Below, one piece after another: positions 46,487-55,155 of a stretch of DNA of 64,000 bases. The translations under genes and the position numbers were made by a program. The notes below the pieces were generated by a model. It searched no databases. It was not told where the DNA came from and saw only the letters and a list, made by a program, of their open reading frames with translations. The DNA comes from Micromonospora sp. MH99. Lineage in GTDB: Bacteria; Actinomycetota; Actinomycetes; Mycobacteriales; Micromonosporaceae. The number at the start of each line of letters is the position of its first letter. The stretch's first letter is position 1. The stretch is taken from the NCBI RefSeq assembly GCF_021442385.1, contig NZ_MUZA01000024.1, positions 1 through 64,000 of the forward strand, read 5' to 3'.

Positions 46487-47341
46487 TCACTCCACTGCCG
46501 CTGGTGATGGTGCGGGCAGTTCGGCGGCCACCGTTCCCAGCAGCGCCAGGGCCTGCGCCGAGCGGCTGCCGGCCTCGGCCTGATAGATGATCAGCTGCTG
46601 GCCCGCTGCGCCGTCGACAGTGAGGGAATCGTAGTTGAGGGTCAACTCGCCGACCTCGTGATGGTTGAACAACTTCGCATCGTGAGTCTTTCCCCGTACG
46701 TCGTGACGAGCCCACAGACGGCGGAACTCCGGACTCTTCAGGGAAAGCTCCCCGACGAGATCGGTGAGTCGGGCGTCGTTCAGCAGGTCGCCGGCGGCGG
46801 CGCGCAGGGCGCCGAGGCTGGACTGCGCGACCTGACCCCAGTGGGGGTAGAAGGAAGGAGCCTCGGGGTTGAGAAAGACGAACCGGACGAGATTGGGCTC
46901 GCCGGCCTCGAAAACCTTGGCGAACAGGGCACGGCCCAGCCGGTTGCCGGCCAACACGTCCATCCTGCGGTCGATGATCAGCGCGGGGGTGTGCAGCCAG
47001 CCGTCCATCAGGCGCAGCAGGCTCGGCCGGACGGTCTCGCGGTGCCCCCTGCGGACGGGACCGCGGCTGGCCCTGGTCAGCAGGTGCAGGTGCGCCGTCT
47101 CCTCGTGATCGAGTCCCAGGGTGCGGGCCAGGGCGTCCAGCACCTGGTCGGACGGGCGCTGTTCCCGCCCCTGCTCAAAGCGGGTGTAGTAGTCGGTGCT
47201 GACCCCGGACAGCTGGGCGACTTCCTCCCGCCGCAGGCCCGGCGTCCGGCGCCGGCCCGAGTAGCTGATTCCGGCCTCTCCCGGGCTTGTCATTTCACGC
47301 CGGGCACGCAGAAAGTCGCCGAGTGGATTGGTGCCGTCCAT
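46487..47341 (-). CDS. XRE-type regulator with MmyB-like ligand domain
   Basis: The 284-residue protein has an N-terminal XRE helix-turn-helix (RTPGLRREEVAQLSGVSTDY and YTRFEQGREQRPSDQVLDAL) and then the MmyB-type PAS-like domain with PALIIDRRMDVLAGNRLGRA and FRRLWARHDVRGKTHDAKLF. This pairing is widespread in actinomycetes, where the regulator usually controls a divergent SDR oxidoreductase, as here. ATG 47341 gives the standard MDGTNPLGDFLRARRE start. Confidence 0.92.
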   Translation of the reverse strand: MDGTNPLGDFLRARREMTSPGEAGISYSGRRRTPGLRREEVAQLSGVSTDYYTRFEQGREQRPSDQVLDALARTLGLDHEETAHLHLLTRASRGPVRRGHRETVRPSLLRLMDGWLHTPALIIDRRMDVLAGNRLGRALFAKVFEAGEPNLVRFVFLNPEAPSFYPHWGQVAQSSLGALRAAAGDLLNDARLTDLVGELSLKSPEFRRLWARHDVRGKTHDAKLFNHHEVGELTLNYDSLTVDGAAGQQLIIYQAEAGSRSAQALALLGTVAAELPAPSPAAVE

Positions 47342-47437
47342 GCACCCAAGATAACCGCGGATCGCCGCAGGCCAGGACGGTAAGCCGGGGTGTGACGCAC
47401 CCTGGTTGACGGCCGCCGGACGCCGGAAGGTGGATTT

Positions 47438-48160
47438 ATGGAATCCACAAGCAAGGTCGTTCTGGTGACCGGCGCGAGCAGCGGAATCGGCGAGGCGGTA
47501 GCACTGCGCTTGGCCGGCGAGGGGCATGACGTGGTCGCGGGCGCCCGGCGGCAAGATCGGCTCGCAGTGCTCGCCGAACTCCACGACAACATCCGGGTAC
47601 GCCGGCTCGACGTGACAGACCGCAGCGATGTCGCGGCGTTCGTCGACAGTGCGGTCGCCGAGTTCGGGCGGGTCGACGTGATCGTCAACAACGCGGGCCT
47701 GATGCCGTTGTCCCGGCTCGACGCCCTGCTGGTGGATGAGTGGGACCGGATGCTGGATGTCAACGTACGTGGCCTGCTGCACGGACTCGCCGCTGTCCTG
47801 CCGGTCTTCCAGCGGCAGGGCAACGGCCATCTGATCACCGTCGCCTCCGTCGGCGCCCACGAGGTGGTGCCGACCTCCGCGGTGTACTCGGCGACGAAGT
47901 TCGCGGCCTGGGCGATCACCGAGGGTCTGCGTCTGGAGGCTGACCCGAGCCTGCGAGTCACCACGATCACCCCCGGCGTCGTCGAATCCGAGCTGGCCGA
48001 GACGATCAGCGACCCGGCCGCCCGTGAGGCGATGAGGGAGTACCGCAGGAACTCGATTTCGCCGGATGCCATCGCCCGGGCCATCTCGTTCGCCATCGAT
48101 CAGCCTGCGGACGTCGACGTCAACGAAATCATCATCCGTCCGACCCGGCAGCGAGGCTGA
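47438..48160 (+). CDS. Short-chain dehydrogenase/reductase
   Basis: The 240-residue SDR enzyme has TGASSGIG at residues 11-18, NNAG at 84-87, and catalytic serine 137, tyrosine 150 and lysine 154 (VYSATKFAAW). It uses NAD(P)H to reduce a carbonyl compound of unknown identity. It is divergent from the XRE/MmyB regulator, the usual arrangement of a regulator and its target. The next gene (Atu4866 domain) follows by one base. Confidence 0.93.
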   Translation: MESTSKVVLVTGASSGIGEAVALRLAGEGHDVVAGARRQDRLAVLAELHDNIRVRRLDVTDRSDVAAFVDSAVAEFGRVDVIVNNAGLMPLSRLDALLVDEWDRMLDVNVRGLLHGLAAVLPVFQRQGNGHLITVASVGAHEVVPTSAVYSATKFAAWAITEGLRLEADPSLRVTTITPGVVESELAETISDPAAREAMREYRRNSISPDAIARAISFAIDQPADVDVNEIIIRPTRQRG

Positions 48161-48161
48161 C

Positions 48162-48479
48162 ATGTCCGGCATTGATCAAAGCAAGGCCACCCACCCGTAC
48201 GTCGGGATGTGGGTGACCGCCGACAACCACATCCGGCAGGAGTTGCTGGCCAACGGTCGATACGACGAGGCGCGTGGCCGTCGGGACAGTGCCTACACCG
48301 GCCGGTACGAGGTGACTGGCGACCACATCGACTATTGGGATGACAGCGGCTTCACCGCCGATGGCCGTTTCGAGGGCGATGTTCTGGACCACGGCGGCTA
48401 CCTGTTCTATCGCGAGGGCAGCGCGGCCCACCGGCGGGCTGTTGCCACGCGTCAAGGCACCGCACATTCTCCCTCGTAG
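48162..48479 (+). CDS. Atu4866 domain-containing protein
   Basis: The 105-residue protein has the Atu4866 pattern HPYVGMWVTADNHIRQELLA, then NGRYDEARG, SAYTGRYEVTGDHIDYWDDS and FTADGRFEGDVLDHGGYLFY. This is a small beta-barrel family, often beside SDR genes controlled by XRE/MmyB regulators, as here. A ligand-binding role is suggested for the family. ATG 48162 starts one base after the SDR stop, so the pair forms an operon. Confidence 0.9.
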   Translation: MSGIDQSKATHPYVGMWVTADNHIRQELLANGRYDEARGRRDSAYTGRYEVTGDHIDYWDDSGFTADGRFEGDVLDHGGYLFYREGSAAHRRAVATRQGTAHSPS

Positions 48480-48593
48480 GCCCGCGCGGAACGCCATCGT
48501 CGAGCGGGCGCGCGCGGGTTGGCGGTTGGCGTTGGCCGCAGACCGGCTCCGGCATCTCCCGGGAGTCGTTCGGCAACCCGTTGGCTGGTCGAC

Positions 48594-48615
48594 CTGACGG
48601 CACGACGGCCGTCAG
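48594..48615. terminator. Hairpin between Atu4866 and PPOX genes
   Basis: 8-bp arms CTGACGGC/GCCGTCAG enclose six bases between converging stops at 48479 and 48667. The rest of the 187-bp gap holds nothing recognisable. Confidence 0.55.
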
Positions 48616-48666
48616 CGTCAGCGCGCGGGTGGCAGCCCGGGAGGGCATGCTGCCCGGGTGTCCGCG

Positions 48667-49284
48667 TCAGTTGTAGATCTTCTTGGCGTACTCCGGGCCG
48701 TAGTGCCTCTCCAGGTCCTCCAGGCTCTCGGGCGGCGCCTCGACCTCCTTGATCAGGCGTGCGCGGGTCGGCAGCACGTCGGGCTGCCAGGTCTCCGGCT
48801 GCCACAGCGCGGACCGCAGGAACGCCTTCGCGCAGTGGTAGAAGATCTGCTCGATCTCCACCACCACGGCGAGCACCGGCCGGTGCCCCTTGACGACCAT
48901 GTCGTCGAACCAGGGCGCGTCGCGTACCAGTCGGGCCCGCCCGTTGATGCGCAGCGTGTCGGTGCGACCGGGGATCAGAAAGAGCAGCCCGACGTGCGGG
49001 TTGTCCAGGATGTTGCGGTAGCCGTCGGCCCGCTTGTTACCCGGCCGCTCCGGCAGCGCGATTGTCGTGTCGTCCAGCACCAGCGCGAACCCGGCCGGGT
49101 CGCCCTTGGGCGAGACGTCGCAGGTGCCGTCCGCGCCCGCCGTCGCCACCAGGCAGAACGGCGACGCGGCGAGCCACTGCCGGTCCCGCTCGTGCAGGCG
49201 GGCACGGTCCTTGGTGGCGGCGCGCACACCCGGCGTCCCGAGCAGCTCACGTAGTTCCTCGTGCGAGGTGATCTCCACCGTCAC
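48667..49284 (-). CDS. Pyridoxamine 5'-phosphate oxidase-fold flavoprotein (MSMEG_1061-type)
   Basis: The 205-residue PPOX-fold protein contains SPFCLVATAGADGTCDVSPK near residue 40, then DDTTIALPERPGNKRADGYR, and PHVGLLFLIPGRTDTLRING, the phosphate- and flavin-binding region of MSMEG_1061-type FMN-dependent proteins. The C-terminus has HCAKAFLRSALW, characteristic of the subgroup. GTG 49284 follows a GGGGGAGGA ribosome-binding site. Function may be an FMN- or F420-dependent reductase; the substrate is unknown. Confidence 0.85.
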   Translation of the reverse strand: MTVEITSHEELRELLGTPGVRAATKDRARLHERDRQWLAASPFCLVATAGADGTCDVSPKGDPAGFALVLDDTTIALPERPGNKRADGYRNILDNPHVGLLFLIPGRTDTLRINGRARLVRDAPWFDDMVVKGHRPVLAVVVEIEQIFYHCAKAFLRSALWQPETWQPDVLPTRARLIKEVEAPPESLEDLERHYGPEYAKKIYN

Positions 49285-49448
49285 GCGATCCTCCCCCAGC
49301 CGTTGACCCGGGTGGCGGCGCCACCGTCGCCAGCCTAGGCCCGCGTGGCCAGCGCGAGGTTTGCCCCCGGTCGCCCGGGGTACGGCCTCACCCGACACGC
49401 CCGCCGCTCATACCGTCCGCAGGAAAGCCGACCAGTGGAGGCCGGGAG

Positions 49449-49949
49449 ATGGAGAGCCGACTCAAGGTACTGGGTCATCCAGTCCATCCGATGCTGGTCA
49501 TGTTCCCGGTCGCGCTGCTGGTCACCGCGGTGCTCTTCGACATCATCGACACGGTCGGCGGGCCCGACTTCCTCGGCGAGGTCGCGTACTGGAACATCAC
49601 CGTCGGCCTGATCGGCGGCCTGCTGGCCGCGGCGGCCGGCTCGTTCGACCTGCTGGCGATCCCGACCGGCACCCGCGCGAAGCGGGTGGGTCTGCTGCAC
49701 GCGGGCGCCAACCTCGCGGTGATCCTGCTCTTCGCCGCCGTGTGGGCGGTCCGGCTCAACGCCGATTCGCGGGCCGCCGGTGGCGCGCTGATCGCCATCG
49801 AGGTGGTCGCGGTGGCGATCCTCGGCATCAGCGCCTGGCTCGGTGGCGAGCTGGTCGACCGGCTCGGTGTGGGCGTCGACCGCGACGCCGGTCTGGATGC
49901 GCCCAGCTCACTGCGGCCCACCACCCACCGGATCGGAGACGTGCGATGA
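49449..49949 (+). CDS. DUF2231 membrane protein
   Basis: The 166-residue protein has four hydrophobic segments, starting after LGHPVHPMLVMFPVALLVTA, the histidine-proline motif of DUF2231, and containing AAGSFDLLAIPTGTRAKRVG between helices. Function is unknown; a histidine pair at the first helix suggests metal or heme binding. A GGAGG-like site precedes the ATG. It overlaps the Hsp20 gene by ATGA, so the two are translated together. Confidence 0.88.
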   Translation: MESRLKVLGHPVHPMLVMFPVALLVTAVLFDIIDTVGGPDFLGEVAYWNITVGLIGGLLAAAAGSFDLLAIPTGTRAKRVGLLHAGANLAVILLFAAVWAVRLNADSRAAGGALIAIEVVAVAILGISAWLGGELVDRLGVGVDRDAGLDAPSSLRPTTHRIGDVR

Positions 49950-50497
49950 GCGAGCAGCAGCAGCCCGGCGGTTTCGGCCGGGGGTGGCGTGGCCGGCAAC
50001 AGGGCTGGGACCCGATGGGCGAGTTGCAGTCGCTGCGCGCCGAGCTGAGCAGACTGGTCGGCGGTCGGGCCGGGTCGTCCGACGTCGAACTGACCGAGAC
50101 GTCGGACGGCTGGCAGGTCGTCGTCCGGCTGCCGGGCGTCGCGCCCGAGGAGGTGGCCGTCGAGTTGGACGACCGCGAGCTGTGCGTGCGGGCCCGCTCC
50201 GAGGCGGAGGTCAACGCCGAGCAGGGCATTCCCGGTGGCTTCGAGACGCGCGGTTTCGAGTACCGCATCGACCTGCCGTCCCGGGTCGACCCGGACGGCA
50301 TCGACGCGGTCATGGACCACGGGCTGCTGCGCGTCCGCCTGCCGCGGGCGGCGCGGCCCACCGCGCGCACCATCACCGTCGGCCGCACCGGGCCGCGCTC
50401 GGCCGGCCCCTCCGCTGGTACGCCGATGCCGGCCGATCCCGCCGCGGACCGGGAGCTGCACCACCCGGACACCGTCGGCGAGATCGACCGGTCGTAG
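49946..50497 (+). CDS. Small heat shock protein, Hsp20/alpha-crystallin family
   Basis: The 183-residue chaperone has a Gly/Gln-rich N-terminus, then an alpha-crystallin domain from about residue 45: DVELTETSDGWQVVVRLPGV, VAVELDDRELCVRA, and the FEYRIDLPSRVDPDGIDAVM then DHGLLRVRLPR signature with the GxLxVxxP-like end. The C-terminal tail of about 40 residues is proline-rich. Hsp20 forms oligomers that hold unfolding proteins. It follows the DUF2231 gene by overlap, and the GT9 gene starts eight bases later. Confidence 0.92.
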   Translation: MSEQQQPGGFGRGWRGRQQGWDPMGELQSLRAELSRLVGGRAGSSDVELTETSDGWQVVVRLPGVAPEEVAVELDDRELCVRARSEAEVNAEQGIPGGFETRGFEYRIDLPSRVDPDGIDAVMDHGLLRVRLPRAARPTARTITVGRTGPRSAGPSAGTPMPADPAADRELHHPDTVGEIDRS

Positions 50498-50505
50498 CGC
50501 GCCAC

Positions 50506-51612
50506 GTGGTCACCCCGTCCCTGCTCGGCCCGACGGCCGGGCGAGTCGAAGACGTGCGCCGGATCGCGGTGCTGCGTGCCAACGCCCTCGGCGACTTCAT
50601 CTTCGTTCTGCCGGCGTTGGACGCGTTGCGCGCCGCGTACCCCTCGGCGGAGATCGTGCTGCTCGGGGCGCCGTGGCACGCGAAGCTCTGGCGCGACCGG
50701 CCGGGCCCGGTGGACCGGGTGCTGGTGGTGCCGCCGGGCCCCGGCATCCGGGAGCCGGAGGCCGGTGAGTCGGCGTCCACGATGGACGAGTTCGTGGCGG
50801 CGGCCAGCGGCGAGGGTTTCGATCTGGCGGTGCAGGTCCACGGCGGGGGCGCCAACTCCAACCCGTTGGTCAGCCGCCTCGGCGCCCGCGTGACTGTCGG
50901 GTTGCGCGCCGACGACGCGCCGCCGCTGGACCGGTGGATCCGTTACGTGTACTACCAGCACGAGGTGATCCGCTATCTGGAGACGGTGGCCCTGGTGGGC
51001 GCTCCGGCGACCACCATCGTGCCGACGCTCGCGGTCACCGACGCGGATCGGGCGGAGGCCGAGCGGGTGCTCGGCCCGCCGGCCCGCCCTCGGGTGGCGC
51101 TGCATCCGGGCGCCACCGACACCCGGCGTCGCTGGCCGGCCGAGCGGTTCGCCGAGGTGGCCCGTGCGCTGCACGGCGACGGGTACGAGGTGCTGGTGAC
51201 CGGTACGCCCTCCGAGCGGGAGGTGGTGGACCAGGTGGTCGCGGCGGCGGGGGTGCCGGTCCGGCCGCAGGTGGGCACGCTCAGCCTCGGCGGGCTGGCC
51301 GGCTGCTACGCCGGTTGCGCGCTGGTCGTCTCCAACGACACCGGCCCGCTGCACCTGGCCGCCGCGGTGGGCACGTCGACGGTGGGCATCTTCTGGGTCG
51401 GCAACCTGATCAACACGGCGACGCCGCTGCGGGGCCGGCACCGGCCGATCAGCTCCTGGATGGTGCACTGCCCGGTCTGCGGCGTGGACTGCACGCCCGG
51501 CATCTATCCGCACCGGCCGGGGGACGGCGAGTGCCCGCACCGCGACTCGTTCGTCACCGACGTGCCGGTGGTCGAGGTGTTGGAATCGGCCCGCGAACTG
51601 CTTAACCCGTAG
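50506..51612 (+). CDS. Glycosyltransferase family 9 (heptosyltransferase-like)
   Basis: The 368-residue protein has the GT9 fold: VLRANALGDFIFVLPALDAL near residue 20, PRVALHPGATDTRRRWPAER at the domain boundary, and VSNDTGPLHLAAAVGTSTVG with the family D-T-G-P-x-H motif near residue 280. GT9 enzymes transfer heptose from ADP-heptose. A cysteine-rich end (CPVCGVDCTPG...CPH) is unusual and could bind metal. GTG 50506 is chosen eight bases after the Hsp20 stop. It is convergent with the GT2 gene and HldE, which would supply ADP-heptose. Confidence 0.87.
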   Translation: MVTPSLLGPTAGRVEDVRRIAVLRANALGDFIFVLPALDALRAAYPSAEIVLLGAPWHAKLWRDRPGPVDRVLVVPPGPGIREPEAGESASTMDEFVAAASGEGFDLAVQVHGGGANSNPLVSRLGARVTVGLRADDAPPLDRWIRYVYYQHEVIRYLETVALVGAPATTIVPTLAVTDADRAEAERVLGPPARPRVALHPGATDTRRRWPAERFAEVARALHGDGYEVLVTGTPSEREVVDQVVAAAGVPVRPQVGTLSLGGLAGCYAGCALVVSNDTGPLHLAAAVGTSTVGIFWVGNLINTATPLRGRHRPISSWMVHCPVCGVDCTPGIYPHRPGDGECPHRDSFVTDVPVVEVLESARELLNP

Positions 51613-51619
51613 GCGACGC

Positions 51620-52498
51620 TCAGGCCGGCTGAGGGGTGTCCTCGTCGGCGAGGACCACCTCCCACGCCTCCACGTCCCGCTCGGTGACAGTGGTGGGGGT
51701 CTCCAGGTGGTAGGCGCCGCTGGGCAGGATGCCCGCCCCGCCGTGGCGGGCCAGCACCGCGAGCTGGGCGGCCACGTCCTCGCCCTGGTGCCGCTCGTGC
51801 ACCCGCCGCCAGAAGTCGAAGCCCCCGGAGTCGACGAGCTTGGCCCGGTCGTAGAGCACGCACCCGCCGATCCAGGACACCTTGTACGCCCGCCACGCAC
51901 CCGGCGGCAGTGCCAGCTCGGCGGTGACGTGCAGCAGGTTGGCCGCCGAGTGGATGCGGGCGCGGTCCCACTCGGGGGTGCCCGGCCGGATCCGCTCCGG
52001 GACGGGCCGACCGGCCCACTCCTCGTAGTGCCGGTGCGTGTCCGGTCGTACGTCCTCGGTGTAGGACAGGCCGTGCACGCCGTTGCCGACGAACCCGCAG
52101 CCCAGCTCCTCGATCGCGGCGACCAGCCGGTGCAGCGCCCCGGGTTCCAGCCAGACGTCGTCGTCGAGGTTGAGCACGTACCGGGCCGATGACGCGGCGA
52201 GCAGATAGGCGCGGTGCTCGGCCAACCCGCGGCGCGGCAGCCGGCGGGTCAACAGCACCGGGTGGCCCGCGTGCCGCAGCGCCCGGACCATGGTGGCCGC
52301 GGCGGGATGGGCGTACGCCGGATCGTTGTCGGACTGGTCGCTGACCACCACGCCGAATCCGGGAACCCCGCCCTGGGCGGCGAGCCCGGCCAGGGTGACG
52401 GCCAGTTCGGCGGGCCGGTTACGGGTCGGGATCAACACGTCGACCAGCCGGTCGGCACGGAACTCCGCCGGGGCGCCGAGGGCGAGGGGTCGGTTCAC
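51620..52498 (-). CDS. Glycosyltransferase family 2
   Basis: The 292-residue GT-A protein opens with VDVLIPTRNRPAELAVTLAG, carries the DxD-like LNLDDDVWLEPGALHRLVAA near residue 118, and has IGGCVLYDRAKLVDSGGFDF and RHQGEDVAAQLAVL near the C-terminus, with the ED acceptor-binding pair. It is probably metal-dependent and inverting. GTG 52498 overlaps the HldE stop by GTGA, so these two are one operon. The likely role is decoration of a surface glycan that also uses heptose. Confidence 0.87.
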   Translation of the reverse strand: MNRPLALGAPAEFRADRLVDVLIPTRNRPAELAVTLAGLAAQGGVPGFGVVVSDQSDNDPAYAHPAAATMVRALRHAGHPVLLTRRLPRRGLAEHRAYLLAASSARYVLNLDDDVWLEPGALHRLVAAIEELGCGFVGNGVHGLSYTEDVRPDTHRHYEEWAGRPVPERIRPGTPEWDRARIHSAANLLHVTAELALPPGAWRAYKVSWIGGCVLYDRAKLVDSGGFDFWRRVHERHQGEDVAAQLAVLARHGGAGILPSGAYHLETPTTVTERDVEAWEVVLADEDTPQPA

Positions 52499-54291
52499 GA
52501 CGCCTGGGTGCGCGGGCTCAGCGACGGGTCGGTGGCGTGCGACGACGGGTCCTGGCTGTGTGACCGGATCCGGTCGATGATCGCCGAGGTGGACCGGTCC
52601 GGTACGTACCCCAGCGTGCGCACCTGACCGCCGAGTCGGCGCACCAGCGGCGCCTCCGGCACCAGCTCCGGCGGATAGTCGCCGCCCTTGACGTACACGT
52701 CGGGCCGGACCGCCTCGATGAGCGCGGCGGGCGAGTCCTCCTCGAACACCACCACGTGGTCCACGCAGGAGAGCGCGGCCAGCAGGGTGCCCCGGTCCTC
52801 GACCGGGTTGACCGGCCGGTCCGGCCCCTTGAGCCGGCGTACGCTGCCGTCCGAGTTGACCGCCACGATGAGCAGGTCGCCCAGGGCGCGGGCCTGTTCC
52901 AGGTAGCGCACGTGCCCGGGGTGCAGCACGTCGAAGCAGCCGTTGGTGAACACCACCGACCGACCCGCCTCGCGGTGCTCGGCGACGATCGCGTCCAACT
53001 CGTCGGTGCCGACCACCGCCGGGTGCCCGGCGGTCTCCGGTGGCATGTCGAGGGCGGCGAGCAGGTCGTTGCGCAGGCACACGCAGGTGCCGGTGTCCGA
53101 CACGGTGATCGTGGCGGCGAGCTGGGCGAGTTGCGCGGCGGTGGGCAGCGGCGCGTCGGCGGCCAGGGCCAGCGTCATCGCCGCCAGGTACGCGTCTCCC
53201 GCACCCACCGCATGGCTCGCGGGGACCGGGGTGCTGTGGCTGCGCCGCCGTTCCCCGTCCGCGCCGCCGACCACCGCGCCGTCGGTGTCCAGGGTCACCG
53301 CGACCACGTCCGCGCCGGTGTGCGCGCGCAGCTCGGCGAGGCGCGACTCGGCCAGTACGGCCCGGTCCACGCCCGCTCCGGCCTCGGTGTTCACGGTGAC
53401 GCCGGTGCCGGTGACGCTGAGCCCGTCGCCGGTGAGGGCCACCCGCCCCTCGCTCGGGGTGGGCTCGCCGACCGGGCCGGGCCGGTCGTCGGCGCGGGCC
53501 CCGCCCGGGGCGGCGCCGACGCTCAGCTCGGACGGCCCGTCGGCCGGATCGTTGTCGGGGTGTTCCAGGTGCAGGTCGGTGCCGGCGGTCGAGCGGTTCG
53601 CGCCACCGGCACGGGCCAGCAACCGGGTCGCCTCGGCGAAGCTGGGGGTGACCACAGTCGGCGCGAGCCCTCGCCAGTCGGCGAGGTCGTGGGCGTCCAG
53701 CGCGACAGTGGCGTACCGCTCGCGCTGCTCGACCAGCCACGCGCGGACCGGCGCGGGCAGCGCGCCCAGGCCGTAGTCGCAGACCACCAGGGTCGGCGCC
53801 TCTCCGCCGGCGGCGGCGCGCAGTTCCTCGGTGGCGCAGTCCAGCGCCGTGAGCAGCCGGTCCACCCCCTCCGGGTCGAGCGCGTCGTCCGCGTCGCCGG
53901 AGTCCTCCCGGAGCAGGATCTGGTTGCCGGCGAGCATCCGCCGCTTCACGGGGGTGGGCCGACCGGGCTGGTTGACCGTACGGTCCCAGACGCCGGCCCG
54001 GTCCAGACAGTCGTGCAGTTCGTCGCCGGCCACGTCGGCGCCGACCGGTGCCACCAGCACGGCCCGACCGCCGAGGGTGGCGACGTTGACCGCGGTGTTC
54101 GCGGCCCCACCGGCGGCGGAGATTCGTCGACGGAGGGTGAGGACCGGGGCGGGCGCCTCCCGGCAGAGCCGGTCGGAGTCGGCGAACCGCCACTCGTCCA
54201 GCATGGCGTCGCCGATGATCAGGACCGGGCGCCCGAGCCAGCTCTCCACGACGGTGGCGAGCCGGCGCTGTTCCGCTGCTGCTCCTGCCAT
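52495..54291 (-). CDS. hldE: Bifunctional heptose-7-phosphate kinase/heptose-1-phosphate adenylyltransferase (HldE/RfaE-like) with kinase-domain insert
   Basis: The 598-residue protein has a PfkB-type kinase domain, with LIIGDAMLDEW, SAAGGAANTAVNVATLGG and the anion-hole SHAVGAGDAYLAAMT where D366 is catalytic. A nucleotidyltransferase domain follows with FTNGCFDVLHPGHVRYLEQA. It makes ADP-D-glycero-D-manno-heptose precursor from heptose 7-phosphate. A low-complexity insert of about 85 residues (228-312) interrupts the kinase domain, so it is longer than the roughly 480-residue E. coli enzyme. The gene is in operon with GT2; GmhA, GmhB and HldD are not in this window. Confidence 0.9.
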   Translation of the reverse strand: MAGAAAEQRRLATVVESWLGRPVLIIGDAMLDEWRFADSDRLCREAPAPVLTLRRRISAAGGAANTAVNVATLGGRAVLVAPVGADVAGDELHDCLDRAGVWDRTVNQPGRPTPVKRRMLAGNQILLREDSGDADDALDPEGVDRLLTALDCATEELRAAAGGEAPTLVVCDYGLGALPAPVRAWLVEQRERYATVALDAHDLADWRGLAPTVVTPSFAEATRLLARAGGANRSTAGTDLHLEHPDNDPADGPSELSVGAAPGGARADDRPGPVGEPTPSEGRVALTGDGLSVTGTGVTVNTEAGAGVDRAVLAESRLAELRAHTGADVVAVTLDTDGAVVGGADGERRRSHSTPVPASHAVGAGDAYLAAMTLALAADAPLPTAAQLAQLAATITVSDTGTCVCLRNDLLAALDMPPETAGHPAVVGTDELDAIVAEHREAGRSVVFTNGCFDVLHPGHVRYLEQARALGDLLIVAVNSDGSVRRLKGPDRPVNPVEDRGTLLAALSCVDHVVVFEEDSPAALIEAVRPDVYVKGGDYPPELVPEAPLVRRLGGQVRTLGYVPDRSTSAIIDRIRSHSQDPSSHATDPSLSPRTQAS

Positions 54292-54472
54292 GCCTCCCCG
54301 GGTCCCCAGCGGCCCTCGGGACAAACCTGCGCCGGGACCGAGCTGCGCCGCAGGTCGGCGGCCTTTCGTCCCACAGTCGTCGACGGGGTGCCCGTCGTTA
54401 CCGCCGTGGGGTGTTTCGGGCGTTGGTGGTCGGGAAGGGAGTTGAGGTACCCCGGAAAGGAGATGTACCGAG

Positions 54473-55015
54473 ATGGCAGCGACACTGCAGGGCAAGAGGA
54501 TCGCCTTCCTGGCCGCCGACGGCGTGGAGGAGGTCGAGTACGTCCAGCCGCGCGAGGCGGTCGAGAACGCCGGCGCGACGGCCGAGCTGGTCTCGCTCAA
54601 GCCCGGTTCCATCCAGTCCTTCAACCACCTGGACCAGTCCAAGACGTACGACGTGGACGTCACCGCGGACAAGGCGGACGCCGCCGGGTACGACGCGCTG
54701 GTGCTGCCGGGCGGGGTGGCGAACCCGGACTTCCTGCGGTCCGACCCGGACGCGGTGCGGTTCGTGAAGGCGTTCTTCGACGCCGGCAAGCCGGTCGGGG
54801 TGATCTGTCACGGCCCGTGGACGCTGATCGAGGCGGACGTGGTGCGTGGCCGGCGGATCACCTCCTGGCCCAGCCTGCGCACCGACCTGACCAACGCCGG
54901 CGCGACCTGGGTCGACGAGGAGTGCGTGACGGACGGCAACCTGACCAGCAGCCGCAAGCCCGACGACCTCCCTGCCTTCTGCACAAAGATCACCCAAACC
55001 TTCGCCGCCTCCTGA
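54473..55015 (+). CDS. DJ-1/PfpI family protein
   Basis: The 180-residue class I glutamine amidotransferase-like protein has the nucleophile elbow VGVICHGPWTLIEADVVRGR with cysteine 112 and histidine 113, YDALVLPGGVANPDF and an E near residue 20. Members include the stress-induced YhbO/PfpI proteases and glyoxalases. A AAGGAGAT ribosome-binding site precedes ATG 54473. It is divergent from hldE and is followed by a dispersed inverted repeat. Confidence 0.9.
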   Translation: MAATLQGKRIAFLAADGVEEVEYVQPREAVENAGATAELVSLKPGSIQSFNHLDQSKTYDVDVTADKADAAGYDALVLPGGVANPDFLRSDPDAVRFVKAFFDAGKPVGVICHGPWTLIEADVVRGRRITSWPSLRTDLTNAGATWVDEECVTDGNLTSSRKPDDLPAFCTKITQTFAAS

Positions 55016-55029
55016 CCCCGCCCTCCCGA

Positions 55030-55090
55030 GTTGATCAAGAGGTTTGCGTCATCCCACCCGGCGTGTCGTGACGCGAACCTCTTGATCAAC
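55030..55090. repeat. Dispersed long inverted repeat, copy 2
   Basis: Arms at 55030-55051 and 55069-55090 (GTTGATCAAGAGGTTTGCGT plus CA, one mismatch) have the same core as the element at 35964-36025. CCTCCC/GGGAGG outside the arms can extend the stem. It lies 15 bp after a stop codon. Confidence 0.85.
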
Positions 55091-55155
55091 CTTGGGAGGC
55101 TCGCGGTTTTTTGGGGTGTGGGGCATGTTCTCCGGTGGTCGGGAAAGAGGGCTTG

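Noticed and set aside
52756..55071. A 771-codon plus-strand frame over hldE
   Set aside because: The minus strand carries the full HldE motifs; the plus product is Val/Gly/Arg-rich without motifs.
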